Shown here piece after piece: positions 45,318 through 52,870 of a stretch of 64,000 bases of DNA. Position 1 is the stretch's first letter. The number at the start of each line of letters is the position of its first letter. The notes beneath the pieces were generated by a model. That model ran no database searches. It had not been told where the DNA came from and was given only the letters and a program-made list of their open reading frames with translations. Position numbers and translations under genes: made by a program. Source of the stretch: Lachnospiraceae bacterium XBB1006 (GTDB taxonomy: Bacteria; Bacillota; Clostridia; Lachnospirales; Lachnospiraceae); NCBI GenBank assembly GCA_900115795.1, contig FOXT01000004.1, positions 186,001 through 250,000 of the forward strand. The letters run 5' to 3'.

Positions 45318-45975
45318 CTCCTCTTAACGTAACCAAATGGTTCCGATATTTTCCCAACGAATTTCTTAACAGCTTAATGTGCGTATCCAACGTACGGTCA
45401 TCCCCGTAATAATCGTATCCCCATATTTGCGTTATCAACTGTTCTCTTGAAAGTGCAATATTACGGTTCTCTACAAGATAAAACAATAACGCATATTCCT
45501 TCGGCGACATGTCAACTCTCGCTCCGTCAATGGTTACGGTTCTTCCCGTAAAATCGATAACCAATCCTTCCGTTTCAAAAATCTTATGGCGCTTCATTTT
45601 CTCTTCCTGATCATCGTGTCGTTGCATAATTACATTCGCTCTCATCATCAGTTCTTTTGGTGAAAACGGTTTCACTACGTAATCATCAATTCCTATCTCA
45701 AACCCATGAATTTTATCATATTCCTCGCCACGCGCCGAAAGCATCAGCACCGGAATTTCCTTTCGTTCCAAAATAGTTCTTGCAGCAGAAAATCCATCCA
45801 ACTCCGGCATCATAACATCCATAATGATCAAATCAAAATCTTGTTTCTCACACAACTCAATGGCCTGAATACCATTTTCTGCTTCTGCAATTTCATAGCC
45901 CTCAAATTCAGCATATTTTTTTATAATCTGTCGAATATTGGCCTCATCATCTACTACTAAAATTCTATTCTTCAT
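45295..45975 (-). CDS. OmpR/PhoB-family response regulator
   Basis: A 226-residue regulator with a receiver domain (Asp9, Asp10 and phosphoacceptor Asp53 in IIMDVMMPELDG, Lys in VVKPFSPKE) and a C-terminal winged helix with YALLFYLVENRNIALSREQL and the WGYDYYGDDRTLDTHIKLLR recognition helix. It overlaps the kinase gene by 23 nt. It starts at the ATG 45975 after GGAGGTTTT. In front of it is a triple direct repeat placed exactly as a PhoB-type activator site (see separate entry), implying autoregulation. The name phoB or phoP is plausible but not proven. Confidence 0.92.
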   Translation of the reverse strand: MKNRILVVDDEANIRQIIKKYAEFEGYEIAEAENGIQAIELCEKQDFDLIIMDVMMPELDGFSAARTILERKEIPVLMLSARGEEYDKIHGFEIGIDDYVVKPFSPKELMMRANVIMQRHDDQEEKMKRHKIFETEGLVIDFTGRTVTIDGARVDMSPKEYALLFYLVENRNIALSREQLITQIWGYDYYGDDRTLDTHIKLLRNSLGKYRNHLVTLRGVGYKFEA

Positions 45976-46000
45976 AAAACCTCCATCTTCCTTTCAAACT

Positions 46001-46045
46001 ATAGTAACGCGCCATCGTGAACATAACGTGACAACCAACTGACAA
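46001..46045 (-). promoter_or_regulatory. Pho-box-like triple direct repeat and -10 of the two-component operon
   Basis: On the minus strand three 7-mers occur every 11 bp: TTGTCAG (46045-46039), TTGTCAC (46034-46028), TGTTCAC (46023-46017). Ten bp further is TACTAT (46006-46001), a -10. The layout of 7-bp repeats with 4-bp spacers, ending about 10 bp before the -10, is that of the E. coli Pho box (CTGTCAT-N4-CTGTCAC), where PhoB-type regulators replace -35 recognition. A second possible -10, TATAAT at 46050-46045, overlaps the upstream end of the repeats. Confidence 0.65.
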
Positions 46046-46122
46046 TTATAGTATAACGAAGGATGAATTTTTTTTCAACTCTTTAAAAATATCAATACTT
46101 TTGCACGTTCACCAAATATACA

Positions 46123-46151
46123 TTGAAAATTTCAACAATATGTTGTAGAAT
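46123..46151 (+). promoter_or_regulatory. Sigma-A promoter of the CheY-like/MshEN-CheX operon
   Basis: -35 TTGAAA (46123-46128), 17-bp spacer, -10 TAGAAT (46146-46151). Predicted start near 46158, 40 nt before the start codon. Confidence 0.75.
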
Positions 46152-46197
46152 TTATGTATTAGCTAGTTATTATTTTTTGAAAATGCGAGGTATTCTG

Positions 46198-46575
46198 ATG
46201 GAATTTAAAGATTGTAAAATTCTAATTTGCGATGACTCTATCCTGGCACGCAAACAATTAAAAGATGTTCTAACGTCCGCCGGTTGTACCGACTTTATTG
46301 AAGCAAAGAATGGACAAATGGCAATTGATTTATACAAATCTGAAAAACCAAACCTGGTTTTTCTTGACATTGTCATGCCGGAAGTGGATGGTATTGAAGC
46401 CGTTAAACAAATCATGGAATTTGATAGCAACGCTGTAATTATCATGGTTTCCTCAGTCGGAACTCAAAAACAGATTAAGGCCGCCTTAGTAGAAGGCGCG
46501 AAGGATTTTATCCAAAAACCATTCGTTGCAACCCAGATTACCAATGTAATGAAAAAAAGAGTGGAGGGCATGTAA
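46198..46575 (+). CDS. CheY-like single-domain response regulator
   Basis: A 125-residue receiver with no output domain. Asp11, Asp12 (ILICDDSILARKQL), phosphoacceptor Asp57 (LVFLDIVMPEVDG), the Ser/Thr in MVSSVG and the Lys in FIQKPF are all present, so it should be phosphorylatable. The start is the ATG at 46198 after GAGG; the frame is open 25 codons further back without a site. It is 3 nt upstream of the MshEN-like/CheX-like gene, which carries a phosphatase-type motif, so that protein may dephosphorylate this one. No cheA is in the window. Confidence 0.9.
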   Translation: MEFKDCKILICDDSILARKQLKDVLTSAGCTDFIEAKNGQMAIDLYKSEKPNLVFLDIVMPEVDGIEAVKQIMEFDSNAVIIMVSSVGTQKQIKAALVEGAKDFIQKPFVATQITNVMKKRVEGM

Positions 46576-46578
46576 TTA

Positions 46579-47466
46579 ATGTTTACACAATTATTTGGAA
46601 ATTTCCTTTTAAGAAAAGGTGTCGTTACTCCGGAACAATTGTTACGCGTCATTAAAGCTGCATCGAATTCTCATGTAAAATTAGGAACACTATGTATGCA
46701 CGCCGGCTTGATGACCCCTGCAGAGGTAGAAAAAGTTTATCTCATGCAAACGCAAGTAGATAAGCGCTTTGGAGAAATTGCAGTCGATGAAGGATTTTTG
46801 ACTGCTTCTCAAGTTGAAGAATTAATGGAAAATCAAGGACCTCACTATCTCGTTCTTGCTCAGGAATTGGTTGAGCAAGGATTAATGAATCACGAAGATG
46901 TGGAACGTCTTTTGTATGATTATCAGACCGAAACCGAACTTTTTGATTTGGATATGATGGAGGACCACAAGGACAAGTTAAAAAAGTTAGTTCTCAACTT
47001 TTGCAACCTTGCGGATATCCGCAACGCAGATAGTGCTATCTCGTATTTACAACTTTTATTCAACAATGTTATTCGTTTTATTGGCGACGACTTTACTCCA
47101 ATGGATTTGGTTCCGTTCCAACAATATGTGACCAAAGTTGCGACTTCACAAAGTCTAACCGGCGAATACCAGTTAACATCCGCGATTGAAATGGACGAGC
47201 AGACGGCAGTTGCTTTTGCTTCTCGGTATGCAGGTGAAGAGTGGGATGAATTTAGCGAATACGTCATCGCCGCCCTACAGGATTTCTTAAACTTGCACAA
47301 TGGTCTATTCGTGGTGAATATGTCGAATACATCGTCTATGGAATTAAACTTAGGCGCCCCGATGGATATCAGCAACGATTTATATGAACCGGAAGGATAT
47401 ACATATCTGCTTCCGCTTGCATATACGTTCGGAACCGTAAACTTTTTAATTACAATCTTTAATTAA
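46579..47466 (+). CDS. MshEN-like repeat protein with CheX-type phosphatase domain
   Basis: A 295-residue protein not matched to a characterised one. Residues 7-116 hold four copies of a helical unit of the MshEN (T2SSE-N) type: GNFLLRKGVVTPEQL, KLGTLCMHAGLMTPAEV, RFGEIAVDEGFLTASQVEEL and LAQELVEQGLMNHEDVERLL. MshEN domains bind c-di-GMP in secretion ATPases. Residues about 148-265 resemble CheC/CheX phosphatases, with the DxxNxxxG motif D235-FLN-LHN-G242 in place of the usual ExxN...G. The ATG lies 3 nt after the CheY-like stop, so the two are coupled. Predicted role: removes phosphate from the neighbouring regulator under control of a nucleotide or protein. That is inference. Confidence 0.68.
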   Translation: MFTQLFGNFLLRKGVVTPEQLLRVIKAASNSHVKLGTLCMHAGLMTPAEVEKVYLMQTQVDKRFGEIAVDEGFLTASQVEELMENQGPHYLVLAQELVEQGLMNHEDVERLLYDYQTETELFDLDMMEDHKDKLKKLVLNFCNLADIRNADSAISYLQLLFNNVIRFIGDDFTPMDLVPFQQYVTKVATSQSLTGEYQLTSAIEMDEQTAVAFASRYAGEEWDEFSEYVIAALQDFLNLHNGLFVVNMSNTSSMELNLGAPMDISNDLYEPEGYTYLLPLAYTFGTVNFLITIFN

Positions 47467-47477
47467 GAATTATGAAG

Positions 47478-47505
47478 GGGCTGCTATCCACGCAGCCCTT
47501 ATTTT
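47478..47505 (+). terminator. Rho-independent terminator of the CheY-like/MshEN-CheX operon
   Basis: GGGCTGC (47478-47484) pairs with GCAGCCC (47492-47498), 7-nt loop, then TTATTTT. Confidence 0.8.
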
Positions 47506-47520
47506 AAAGGAGACCCAACT

Positions 47521-48321
47521 ATGTTACCCGGTGTATACCTTGGCAAAAAGAAAAATGGAGATGTGTATTACCGCTCCAGTTTCACCTATAACAATAAACA
47601 TATCAGTCTTGGAAGCTATGATACAGAGGAATCGGCTTTCAAGGCTTATTTAGATGCCATGAAGTTAACCAAAACAAAAGAACTAACCATCAACAACGAT
47701 TTTTCCCAATTTACACTTCCCTTTTCCAAGATTGTAAGCATAATAAACTTTCGGGACAATGGGCTTTACATGAAAACCCCCATTTATGTTCGTCAAAACT
47801 ATTTTGTTTACTTTCTTTCCCCCACCCTCGATTTGAAATTTGATTTGGACGATTTATTTTACTACAGCACACGTACAATCAGCGTTCGAAAGGGACATTA
47901 CTTTGTCGCCGATTACGGCATGCAAGTAACCATCACCTCACGCTACGGAATTAAGAATCACGCGGTGAAGGGACGAGACTATGTATTTGCCAATGGTGAC
48001 GAAACTGATTTTCGCTACGCCAACATTATTGTGATTAATCAATACTATGGTGTCAGCAAGTGCATTCATCGAAAACGCGATGCCTATCATGTGAAAATTC
48101 ATCTTAAAGGTAATTATAGCATTGGATATTATGAAGAAGAAATCAAGGCGGCTATTGCATATAATAAAGCAGTGGATGCCGCACGTGACGCAGGCATAAA
48201 AAAAATTTTTCCAATTAATTTCATTGACGAAATAACCAATCGGCAATACGCACAAATCTATTCACAAATTCAGCTTCCAACGAAATATGTTCATGCATTG
48301 CAAGAGTATACAAAAAAATAG
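47521..48321 (+). CDS. Double AP2-like protein with degenerate HNH core
   Basis: A 266-residue protein. Residues 4-50 form an AP2/integrase-arm type three-strand-plus-helix unit (KKNGDVYYRSS, HISLGSYDTEESAFKAYLDA), and 175-222 a second AP2 domain (YYGVSKCIHRKRDAYHVKIH, SIGYYEEEIKAAIAYNKAVD). In bacteria and phages AP2 normally follows an HNH endonuclease domain. Just before the second unit, VFANGDETDFRYANI (155-169) aligns with the canonical DHxNGxxxDNRxxNL core, keeping N158, G159, D163, R165 and N168 but with Phe156 in place of the catalytic His. This suggests a homing-endonuclease relative that has lost cutting and become a DNA-binding protein. Ribosome site AAGGAG; a strong terminator follows. 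DNA target unknown. Confidence 0.62.
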   Translation: MLPGVYLGKKKNGDVYYRSSFTYNNKHISLGSYDTEESAFKAYLDAMKLTKTKELTINNDFSQFTLPFSKIVSIINFRDNGLYMKTPIYVRQNYFVYFLSPTLDLKFDLDDLFYYSTRTISVRKGHYFVADYGMQVTITSRYGIKNHAVKGRDYVFANGDETDFRYANIIVINQYYGVSKCIHRKRDAYHVKIHLKGNYSIGYYEEEIKAAIAYNKAVDAARDAGIKKIFPINFIDEITNRQYAQIYSQIQLPTKYVHALQEYTKK

Positions 48322-48350
48322 GGTGCCCTTTTCGGAACACCCTTTTTCTT
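48321..48350. terminator. Bidirectional terminator between the AP2-like gene and metG
   Basis: GGGTG (from 48321) pairs with CACCC (ending 48342), with an inner CC/GG pair, then TTTTT on plus. On minus the stem is followed by a run of seven T after a TA. Confidence 0.7.
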
Positions 48351-48355
48351 ATTCT

Positions 48356-50347
48356 TTACTTTTGTTCAAACTGGCATGCCGGTTTCTTAAAGAAATCTAC
48401 CTTCGGCTCCAAGAATTTTAATTCATGCTTCTCGTTTGTCAGTACTGTAATTGGTTCAAAAATATACGTCCAATCAAAAAGACGATCATCCACGCGCAAA
48501 TATTCCTGCACCATTTCACAACCGGTCGGCGCAATCGGATGAAGTAATGTGGTAATAACCTTTACCCCATAGAAACAATCTACCAATAACTGTTTCCGCA
48601 TCGCCTCATCTTCATTCTTCTCTGCAATCTTAATATTATTAACCCAGTGTTTATTAATATCTCGAATCAAGCTATCCAAAACATAAGTTACGCGATGGAA
48701 CTCGTGGTTATACATATGCCGTTCATATTCCAAAATAGCATCCTTGCAGATATTTAGAATCTTCTCATCCACCTCGCCAGTCGGCATGATGCCATCATAA
48801 TATTGCTGTGTCGAATAGAAACAAGAACGAACCAATCGATTAAATACATTTGTGAGCAGATTTCCTTCTTTTAAAACCGGATCTACACCCTGCTGTTCTT
48901 CTTTTGGCAAATATACCTGTGGCTTGAATCCTACACTCTTACTTGCAAGTCCTAAACTCAGAAAATGTATACGTAATTGCTCCGGAGAATAATATGCAAG
49001 CAATTCATCTGCCATCGGCGGCTTCAATTCTGAACTACTGCTTGCCTTCTTGTCCATAAACAAAATGTGGTTGTTTGCAACAATGTGCGGTAAAACAACG
49101 GTTTCCATGTCCACTGCTTCACCCTTTTTATGATTCAAGCCAACAAACATAGCCATTTCTGCCAACCCATAGAAGTAGATATTATCCTGACCAATGAACT
49201 GATACACACATGCATCTTCATCCATCCACCACTTCTTCCACTCATCATCAGGCAAACCATGTTGTTTAAAATACGTTCTGCTAAAGGATATTGGCGCCCA
49301 CAAAGATTCCGGCCAAACCCAGAAAGTCAATCCGGATATATCATCCTGTTGTGGCACCTTTACACCCCAATCAATGTTTCCGGAAAGTCGAAATGGAACC
49401 AACGTCTTTCCTGTACGGTAATGAATTCCCTTCTCATCTAGCACTTCCCTCGCAGCATCACGCCCGTCTAAGTTTTTAAATATAAACGTAACTGAAGGTT
49501 TCTTTTCTTCATTTATGGTTTCGTGCTCCGGAAACGCTTTTTCAAGTGCATCCATATCCTCAATCTGTTTTTTCTGAACATAGATACAAGGATCTTTTAA
49601 AAACTCTTCCATTGCCTTAATTTCAAATTTTCGGGTATTCGTATTCTTTGCTAAAAACTGCATACGCTCGCTAAGCATATCCATACAATCTTCCAGCGTA
49701 AAATACCAATTCGTGACAGGACGAATTTCCGGCTTCACCCCGGACAGTGTACTAATCGGATTAATCAATTCTGCCGGAGAATACTGATGTCCCAAATCAC
49801 ATTCGTCCGCATATCCTTTTTCGGAACAGCATCCTTCAATCGGGCACTTTCCGACAACCTGACGTCCATTCACGAACATCTTCTTCACCGGATCATAAAA
49901 CTGCGGTGTAGACATTTTCACTAAATAACCATTCTCATACAACGAATGGAACACTTCCTCAGAAACCTGATCATGCATCCTTCCGGTCTCTCCAAATGCA
50001 GAAGCACCAAATATATCCAAACTTATCTCGTAATCTTTCAACGTCTGCTTCTGCTTTTCGTGATTGCCCATTACATACTCTTCCATAGACTTGGTATACC
50101 CTTCATCACAAAGCTTGCGATACGCCTCTACAATAGGGGAGCCATAGCAATCTGTTCCCGAAACAAACAATACATTCTCTTTTCCAATTCGATCACGCAT
50201 AAACCTGGCAAACGTATCTGCATGAACAAACATACCTCCTACATGACCAAAGTGAAGCGTTTTATTTCCATAAGGCATTCCACCTGTAATCAACGCTCTT
50301 TTCGGAAATACCGGGCGTTCATCATTACGTACTTTCTTATTTACCAT
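48356..50347 (-). CDS. metG: Methionyl-tRNA synthetase, divergent class I type
   Basis: A 663-residue class I synthetase. HIGH appears as HFGH in PYGNKTLHFGHVGG (about residues 25-38), a zinc-binding region with CPIEGC (about 170) is inserted in the catalytic core, and MetRS-type blocks such as SGTDCYGSP and FIGQDNIYFY are present. The KMSKS loop reads KKASSSSE in MDKKASSSSELKPP, a known variant of an atypical MetRS group in Clostridia. No C-terminal Trbp111-like domain is attached. Whether a second, canonical MetG exists elsewhere cannot be told. Promoter and bidirectional terminator frame it as a single-gene transcript. Confidence 0.82.
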   Translation of the reverse strand: MVNKKVRNDERPVFPKRALITGGMPYGNKTLHFGHVGGMFVHADTFARFMRDRIGKENVLFVSGTDCYGSPIVEAYRKLCDEGYTKSMEEYVMGNHEKQKQTLKDYEISLDIFGASAFGETGRMHDQVSEEVFHSLYENGYLVKMSTPQFYDPVKKMFVNGRQVVGKCPIEGCCSEKGYADECDLGHQYSPAELINPISTLSGVKPEIRPVTNWYFTLEDCMDMLSERMQFLAKNTNTRKFEIKAMEEFLKDPCIYVQKKQIEDMDALEKAFPEHETINEEKKPSVTFIFKNLDGRDAAREVLDEKGIHYRTGKTLVPFRLSGNIDWGVKVPQQDDISGLTFWVWPESLWAPISFSRTYFKQHGLPDDEWKKWWMDEDACVYQFIGQDNIYFYGLAEMAMFVGLNHKKGEAVDMETVVLPHIVANNHILFMDKKASSSSELKPPMADELLAYYSPEQLRIHFLSLGLASKSVGFKPQVYLPKEEQQGVDPVLKEGNLLTNVFNRLVRSCFYSTQQYYDGIMPTGEVDEKILNICKDAILEYERHMYNHEFHRVTYVLDSLIRDINKHWVNNIKIAEKNEDEAMRKQLLVDCFYGVKVITTLLHPIAPTGCEMVQEYLRVDDRLFDWTYIFEPITVLTNEKHELKFLEPKVDFFKKPACQFEQK

Positions 50348-50388
50348 CTATCTACTACTCCATTCTAATATAAATAATCTTGTCCTCT

Positions 50389-50417
50389 ATTTTAACGCGT
50401 AATCCATATAAAATCAA
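50389..50417 (-). promoter_or_regulatory. Sigma-A promoter of metG
   Basis: Minus strand -35 TTGATT (50417-50412), 17-bp spacer, -10 TAAAAT (50394-50389), about 35 nt before the start codon region. Confidence 0.7.
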
Positions 50418-50429
50418 GAACTCCTTGTT

Positions 50430-51611
50430 TTACCTTATAAAACTTGTATCACTTAAGTATCTCTCATCTTTATATTGAATAAACAGGATAAAACGTTCGG
50501 ATTTGTTTCCATGACTATCTGTTGCTGTAACAAACACCTGATATGGCTCTTTTTTATAGTCATGAGCATCATAGTCGGCAATGATTGTCTGCAATCCCTT
50601 TACCTGTATGCCTGTCTCATCAACCGTTTCCCCACGATCCTTTGCAACTACAAACTGTTTTACCCATTTTTCAAGTACTTCCTGGGTTAACGACTGTCCT
50701 TCACCTGCCAATGCCGCTAATTCCGACTCTGTAACCACAATATCTGTATCCTGTTTCACCAACGAAACAACCGGTGCAATGGTGTCGCCCACACGGATAA
50801 GCAACGTCTTTTCTGTTTTATTTCCCAAATAATCAACTGCCGTATAGGTAACTTCGTATTTTCCAATCTTTGTCAAATCATAATCGCCCTTCACGGACAC
50901 TTTCACTGCATTTCCTTTGAAATTAACAGCACTCACCATGTTAAGCAAATCACGCTTTGTCGAAACACCGGCTTCTAAATCATTCTTTTTAATAATAAGT
51001 TTTGGAGCAACTTTTCTCCAAGGATTCTTCGAATTCAAATCTGTAGGATCCCAATATTTCAATTTTCCATTTGTTGGTATCTTTACTGCATTTGGTTTAT
51101 CAAGTGGTTCTTTTTTTGAACTATCATAAATTGAAACTTTCGTTCCTTTCTTACAATGATCATAGATCCACTTCGCATCCTCTACTGCCAGTCTTACACA
51201 ACCGTGAGAAGCACTTGTTCCTAATTTATTGTATTCTCTATATTGTAATGAGGCGGGGTCTCTTCGATCATACCCTACAGAATGAAAAAGAATATTTCCA
51301 CTGATACGCGTAGCATACTGACCATATGTACCATAGAAGAGTTTTCTCCAACGATAACGCTCTGACAACTTGAAATTCCCCTTTGGAGTACGATTTTGCA
51401 TTCCAACAGAGCATACCATTGCCTTTACAGGCACCGTATACTCGCCTTTTGCGTTCTTCTTATAGATGATAACCGTATTTTGCTTGCGGTTAACATGGAT
51501 TAAATAACCGGATTTCTGCGCATTTACGTGCATTACCGGCAAAGCAACTACCATGCATACTAGCAAAAGCAACATATAGTTTAAATATTTTTTCATCCCC
51601 GTCTTGTTCAT
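50430..51611 (-). CDS. L,D-transpeptidase (YkuD) with C-terminal Ig-like repeats
   Basis: A 393-residue exported protein with an N-terminal signal or anchor (about residues 10-32, MLLLLVCMVVALPVM). The YkuD catalytic domain (about 33-165) has the HGCVR motif with catalytic Cys in SASHGCVRLAVEDAKWIYDH. It cross-links peptidoglycan stem peptides by an L,D bond and is beta-lactam tolerant. The C-terminal part has two Ig-like DUF5011-type units with IGKYEVTYTAVDYLGNKTEK and YQVFVTATDSHGNKSERF. The ATG at 51611 has GAGGAG upstream. Its own promoter lies 37 nt upstream. Confidence 0.9.
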   Translation of the reverse strand: MNKTGMKKYLNYMLLLLVCMVVALPVMHVNAQKSGYLIHVNRKQNTVIIYKKNAKGEYTVPVKAMVCSVGMQNRTPKGNFKLSERYRWRKLFYGTYGQYATRISGNILFHSVGYDRRDPASLQYREYNKLGTSASHGCVRLAVEDAKWIYDHCKKGTKVSIYDSSKKEPLDKPNAVKIPTNGKLKYWDPTDLNSKNPWRKVAPKLIIKKNDLEAGVSTKRDLLNMVSAVNFKGNAVKVSVKGDYDLTKIGKYEVTYTAVDYLGNKTEKTLLIRVGDTIAPVVSLVKQDTDIVVTESELAALAGEGQSLTQEVLEKWVKQFVVAKDRGETVDETGIQVKGLQTIIADYDAHDYKKEPYQVFVTATDSHGNKSERFILFIQYKDERYLSDTSFIR

Positions 51612-51647
51612 GTGTCCTTCTCCTCTATCAAAAATAATTATACCAAT

Positions 51648-51676
51648 ATTATATTACGATTTTAGTCGTTCGTAAA
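51648..51676 (-). promoter_or_regulatory. Sigma-A promoter of the L,D-transpeptidase gene
   Basis: Minus strand -35 TTTACG (51676-51671), 17-bp spacer, -10 TATAAT (51653-51648); a second TATAAT lies about 11 nt downstream. Confidence 0.65.
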
Positions 51677-51880
51677 CCAAAAAAATCTGCAAATTCGACA
51701 GTTTAAACAGTTCAAATTGTTTGAATTGTAATCATTTGTTTTAACTCTTTCGACAATTCGTGGAAATTAAATCCAAACAATAACGCACCCCTTTCGTCGT
51801 GATTTTATAAAGCATTAAAATCATTAGACAGCCCATTTTTATGAGATTTTTTGCCACATATTTCCAATCTATTTCAATTA

Positions 51881-51923
51881 AAAAACCGACCAATCTTCCT
51901 GTCGAAGAAGGTCGGTTTTTTTT
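51881..51923. terminator. Bidirectional terminator of the DUF11 gene
   Basis: AAAAACCGACC (51881-51891) pairs with GGTCGGTTTTT (51910-51920), with an inner TCTTC/GAAGA pairing; T-runs flank both sides. It lies 13 bp after the DUF11 stop. Confidence 0.82.
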
Positions 51924-51935
51924 ACATTTAATTTT

Positions 51936-52790
51936 TTACAGCGTTCCTGTGACAATCAAGGTACTTACGCCCGGAGTAATTTGCCACTCCCCGGTGTCTA
52001 ATTGTGTAAAAGACGCCTCCGGTACTGTAATCACCCCCGGGTTCGTCTCGAACTGTCCATTATCTTGGTCATATGAATATGATGTGGTTGGCAAAACACC
52101 GCCATTATAAGTAACAGATATGTTATTTAAAATTGGATTAAACATATCGCTAATCACTACATTCGCTTCTGTACCTGCTTCTTCGTTTCCAAAATTCTGA
52201 ATGGTGAAGGTGTAGGTTATTTGCCCATTCTCTGTTACTGTAGTTGGTGATAAGGATTTACTAATCGTTAGATTTGCTGCTTCCTTGATTTGAATTGTCT
52301 CAGACGCACTTACTGGTGAAATCCTTGTCGCATCGCCTAATACTGCCGTATTTGTTATTGTTGAACCTTTCGTTAGTGGCGCGAAAGAATTAATTGTCGC
52401 TTCATAAATCAGCATCGCATTGCCATTTGCCGGAATCTGAATCCCCAAAACCTCAAGTGGGCTACTCTGCTGGATGGTTGGTGTCGGCTGTAATATACCA
52501 TTGACGTAATAACATAACGAATCCTCTACATAAGTCAATGGTGTTACTTCCTGTGCTCCACCGGAAACAGTATACGCTCCCAAATCATCCTCCCAGGATA
52601 AGTTGGAAAAAGCAGTTGTTCCTGTATTTTGTATGCTGTAAACATACGTAACCTTGCCCCCAACCTCATACTGTGCAGATACAGCTGTTTTTGTGGCAGA
52701 TAGTACTTCTACAATTTCTCCGGTGGTAATATTGGATGTCGTGGTCTGTCCATTATAGCTTAAGACCGCCTGGTTTTGAAAAGATGCCAT
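51936..52790 (-). CDS. DUF11-repeat protein without signal peptide
   Basis: A 284-residue protein of two beta-sandwich repeats of the DUF11 type. It opens MASFQNQAVLSYNGQTTTSN and continues KVTYVYSIQNTGTTAFSNLS and, in repeat two, QITYTFTIQNFGNEEAG. Thr, Asn, Ser and Val dominate. The start is the ATG at 52790 after AGGAG with 7-nt spacing; upstream in-frame codons add nothing like a signal. Unlike most DUF11 proteins it has no signal peptide, sortase motif or membrane anchor. Signal-less DUF11 proteins of this opening are recurrent in Lachnospiraceae to my recollection. Its location (cytosol, spore, or exported by another route) is open. Confidence 0.78.
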   Translation of the reverse strand: MASFQNQAVLSYNGQTTTSNITTGEIVEVLSATKTAVSAQYEVGGKVTYVYSIQNTGTTAFSNLSWEDDLGAYTVSGGAQEVTPLTYVEDSLCYYVNGILQPTPTIQQSSPLEVLGIQIPANGNAMLIYEATINSFAPLTKGSTITNTAVLGDATRISPVSASETIQIKEAANLTISKSLSPTTVTENGQITYTFTIQNFGNEEAGTEANVVISDMFNPILNNISVTYNGGVLPTTSYSYDQDNGQFETNPGVITVPEASFTQLDTGEWQITPGVSTLIVTGTL

Positions 52791-52836
52791 AAAATGCTCC
52801 TTCCATAGGAATTTCATTCACTTTACTATATGAAAA

Positions 52837-52862
52837 AAGAAGCCGGATGGAACCGGCTTCTT
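52837..52862 (-). terminator. Terminator of the SCP2-FIST-MCP operon
   Basis: AAGAAGCCGG (52837-52846) pairs with CCGGCTTCTT (52853-52862), 6-nt loop, followed on the minus strand by a run of T. It lies 8 bp after the MCP stop. Confidence 0.88.
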
Positions 52863-52870
52863 ACATCTTT

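Larger units (their letters stand above)
51612..51935. other. 324-bp intergenic region
   Basis: This gap holds the L,D-transpeptidase promoter (51648-51676) and the bidirectional terminator at 51881-51923. Between them (51677-51880) there is a short inverted repeat TTCAAA-TTG-TTTGAA near 51711-51725 and AT-rich sequence, with no credible coding frame or RNA structure that I can see. Confidence 0.6.

Noticed and set aside
46923-47375. 150-codon minus-strand frame antisense to the MshEN-CheX-like gene
   Set aside because: Composition is a mirror of the plus-strand gene, with no ribosome site.
47938-48255. 105-codon minus-strand frame antisense to the AP2-like gene
   Set aside because: No ribosome site, no family-like sequence, and it lies in a well-supported plus-strand gene.
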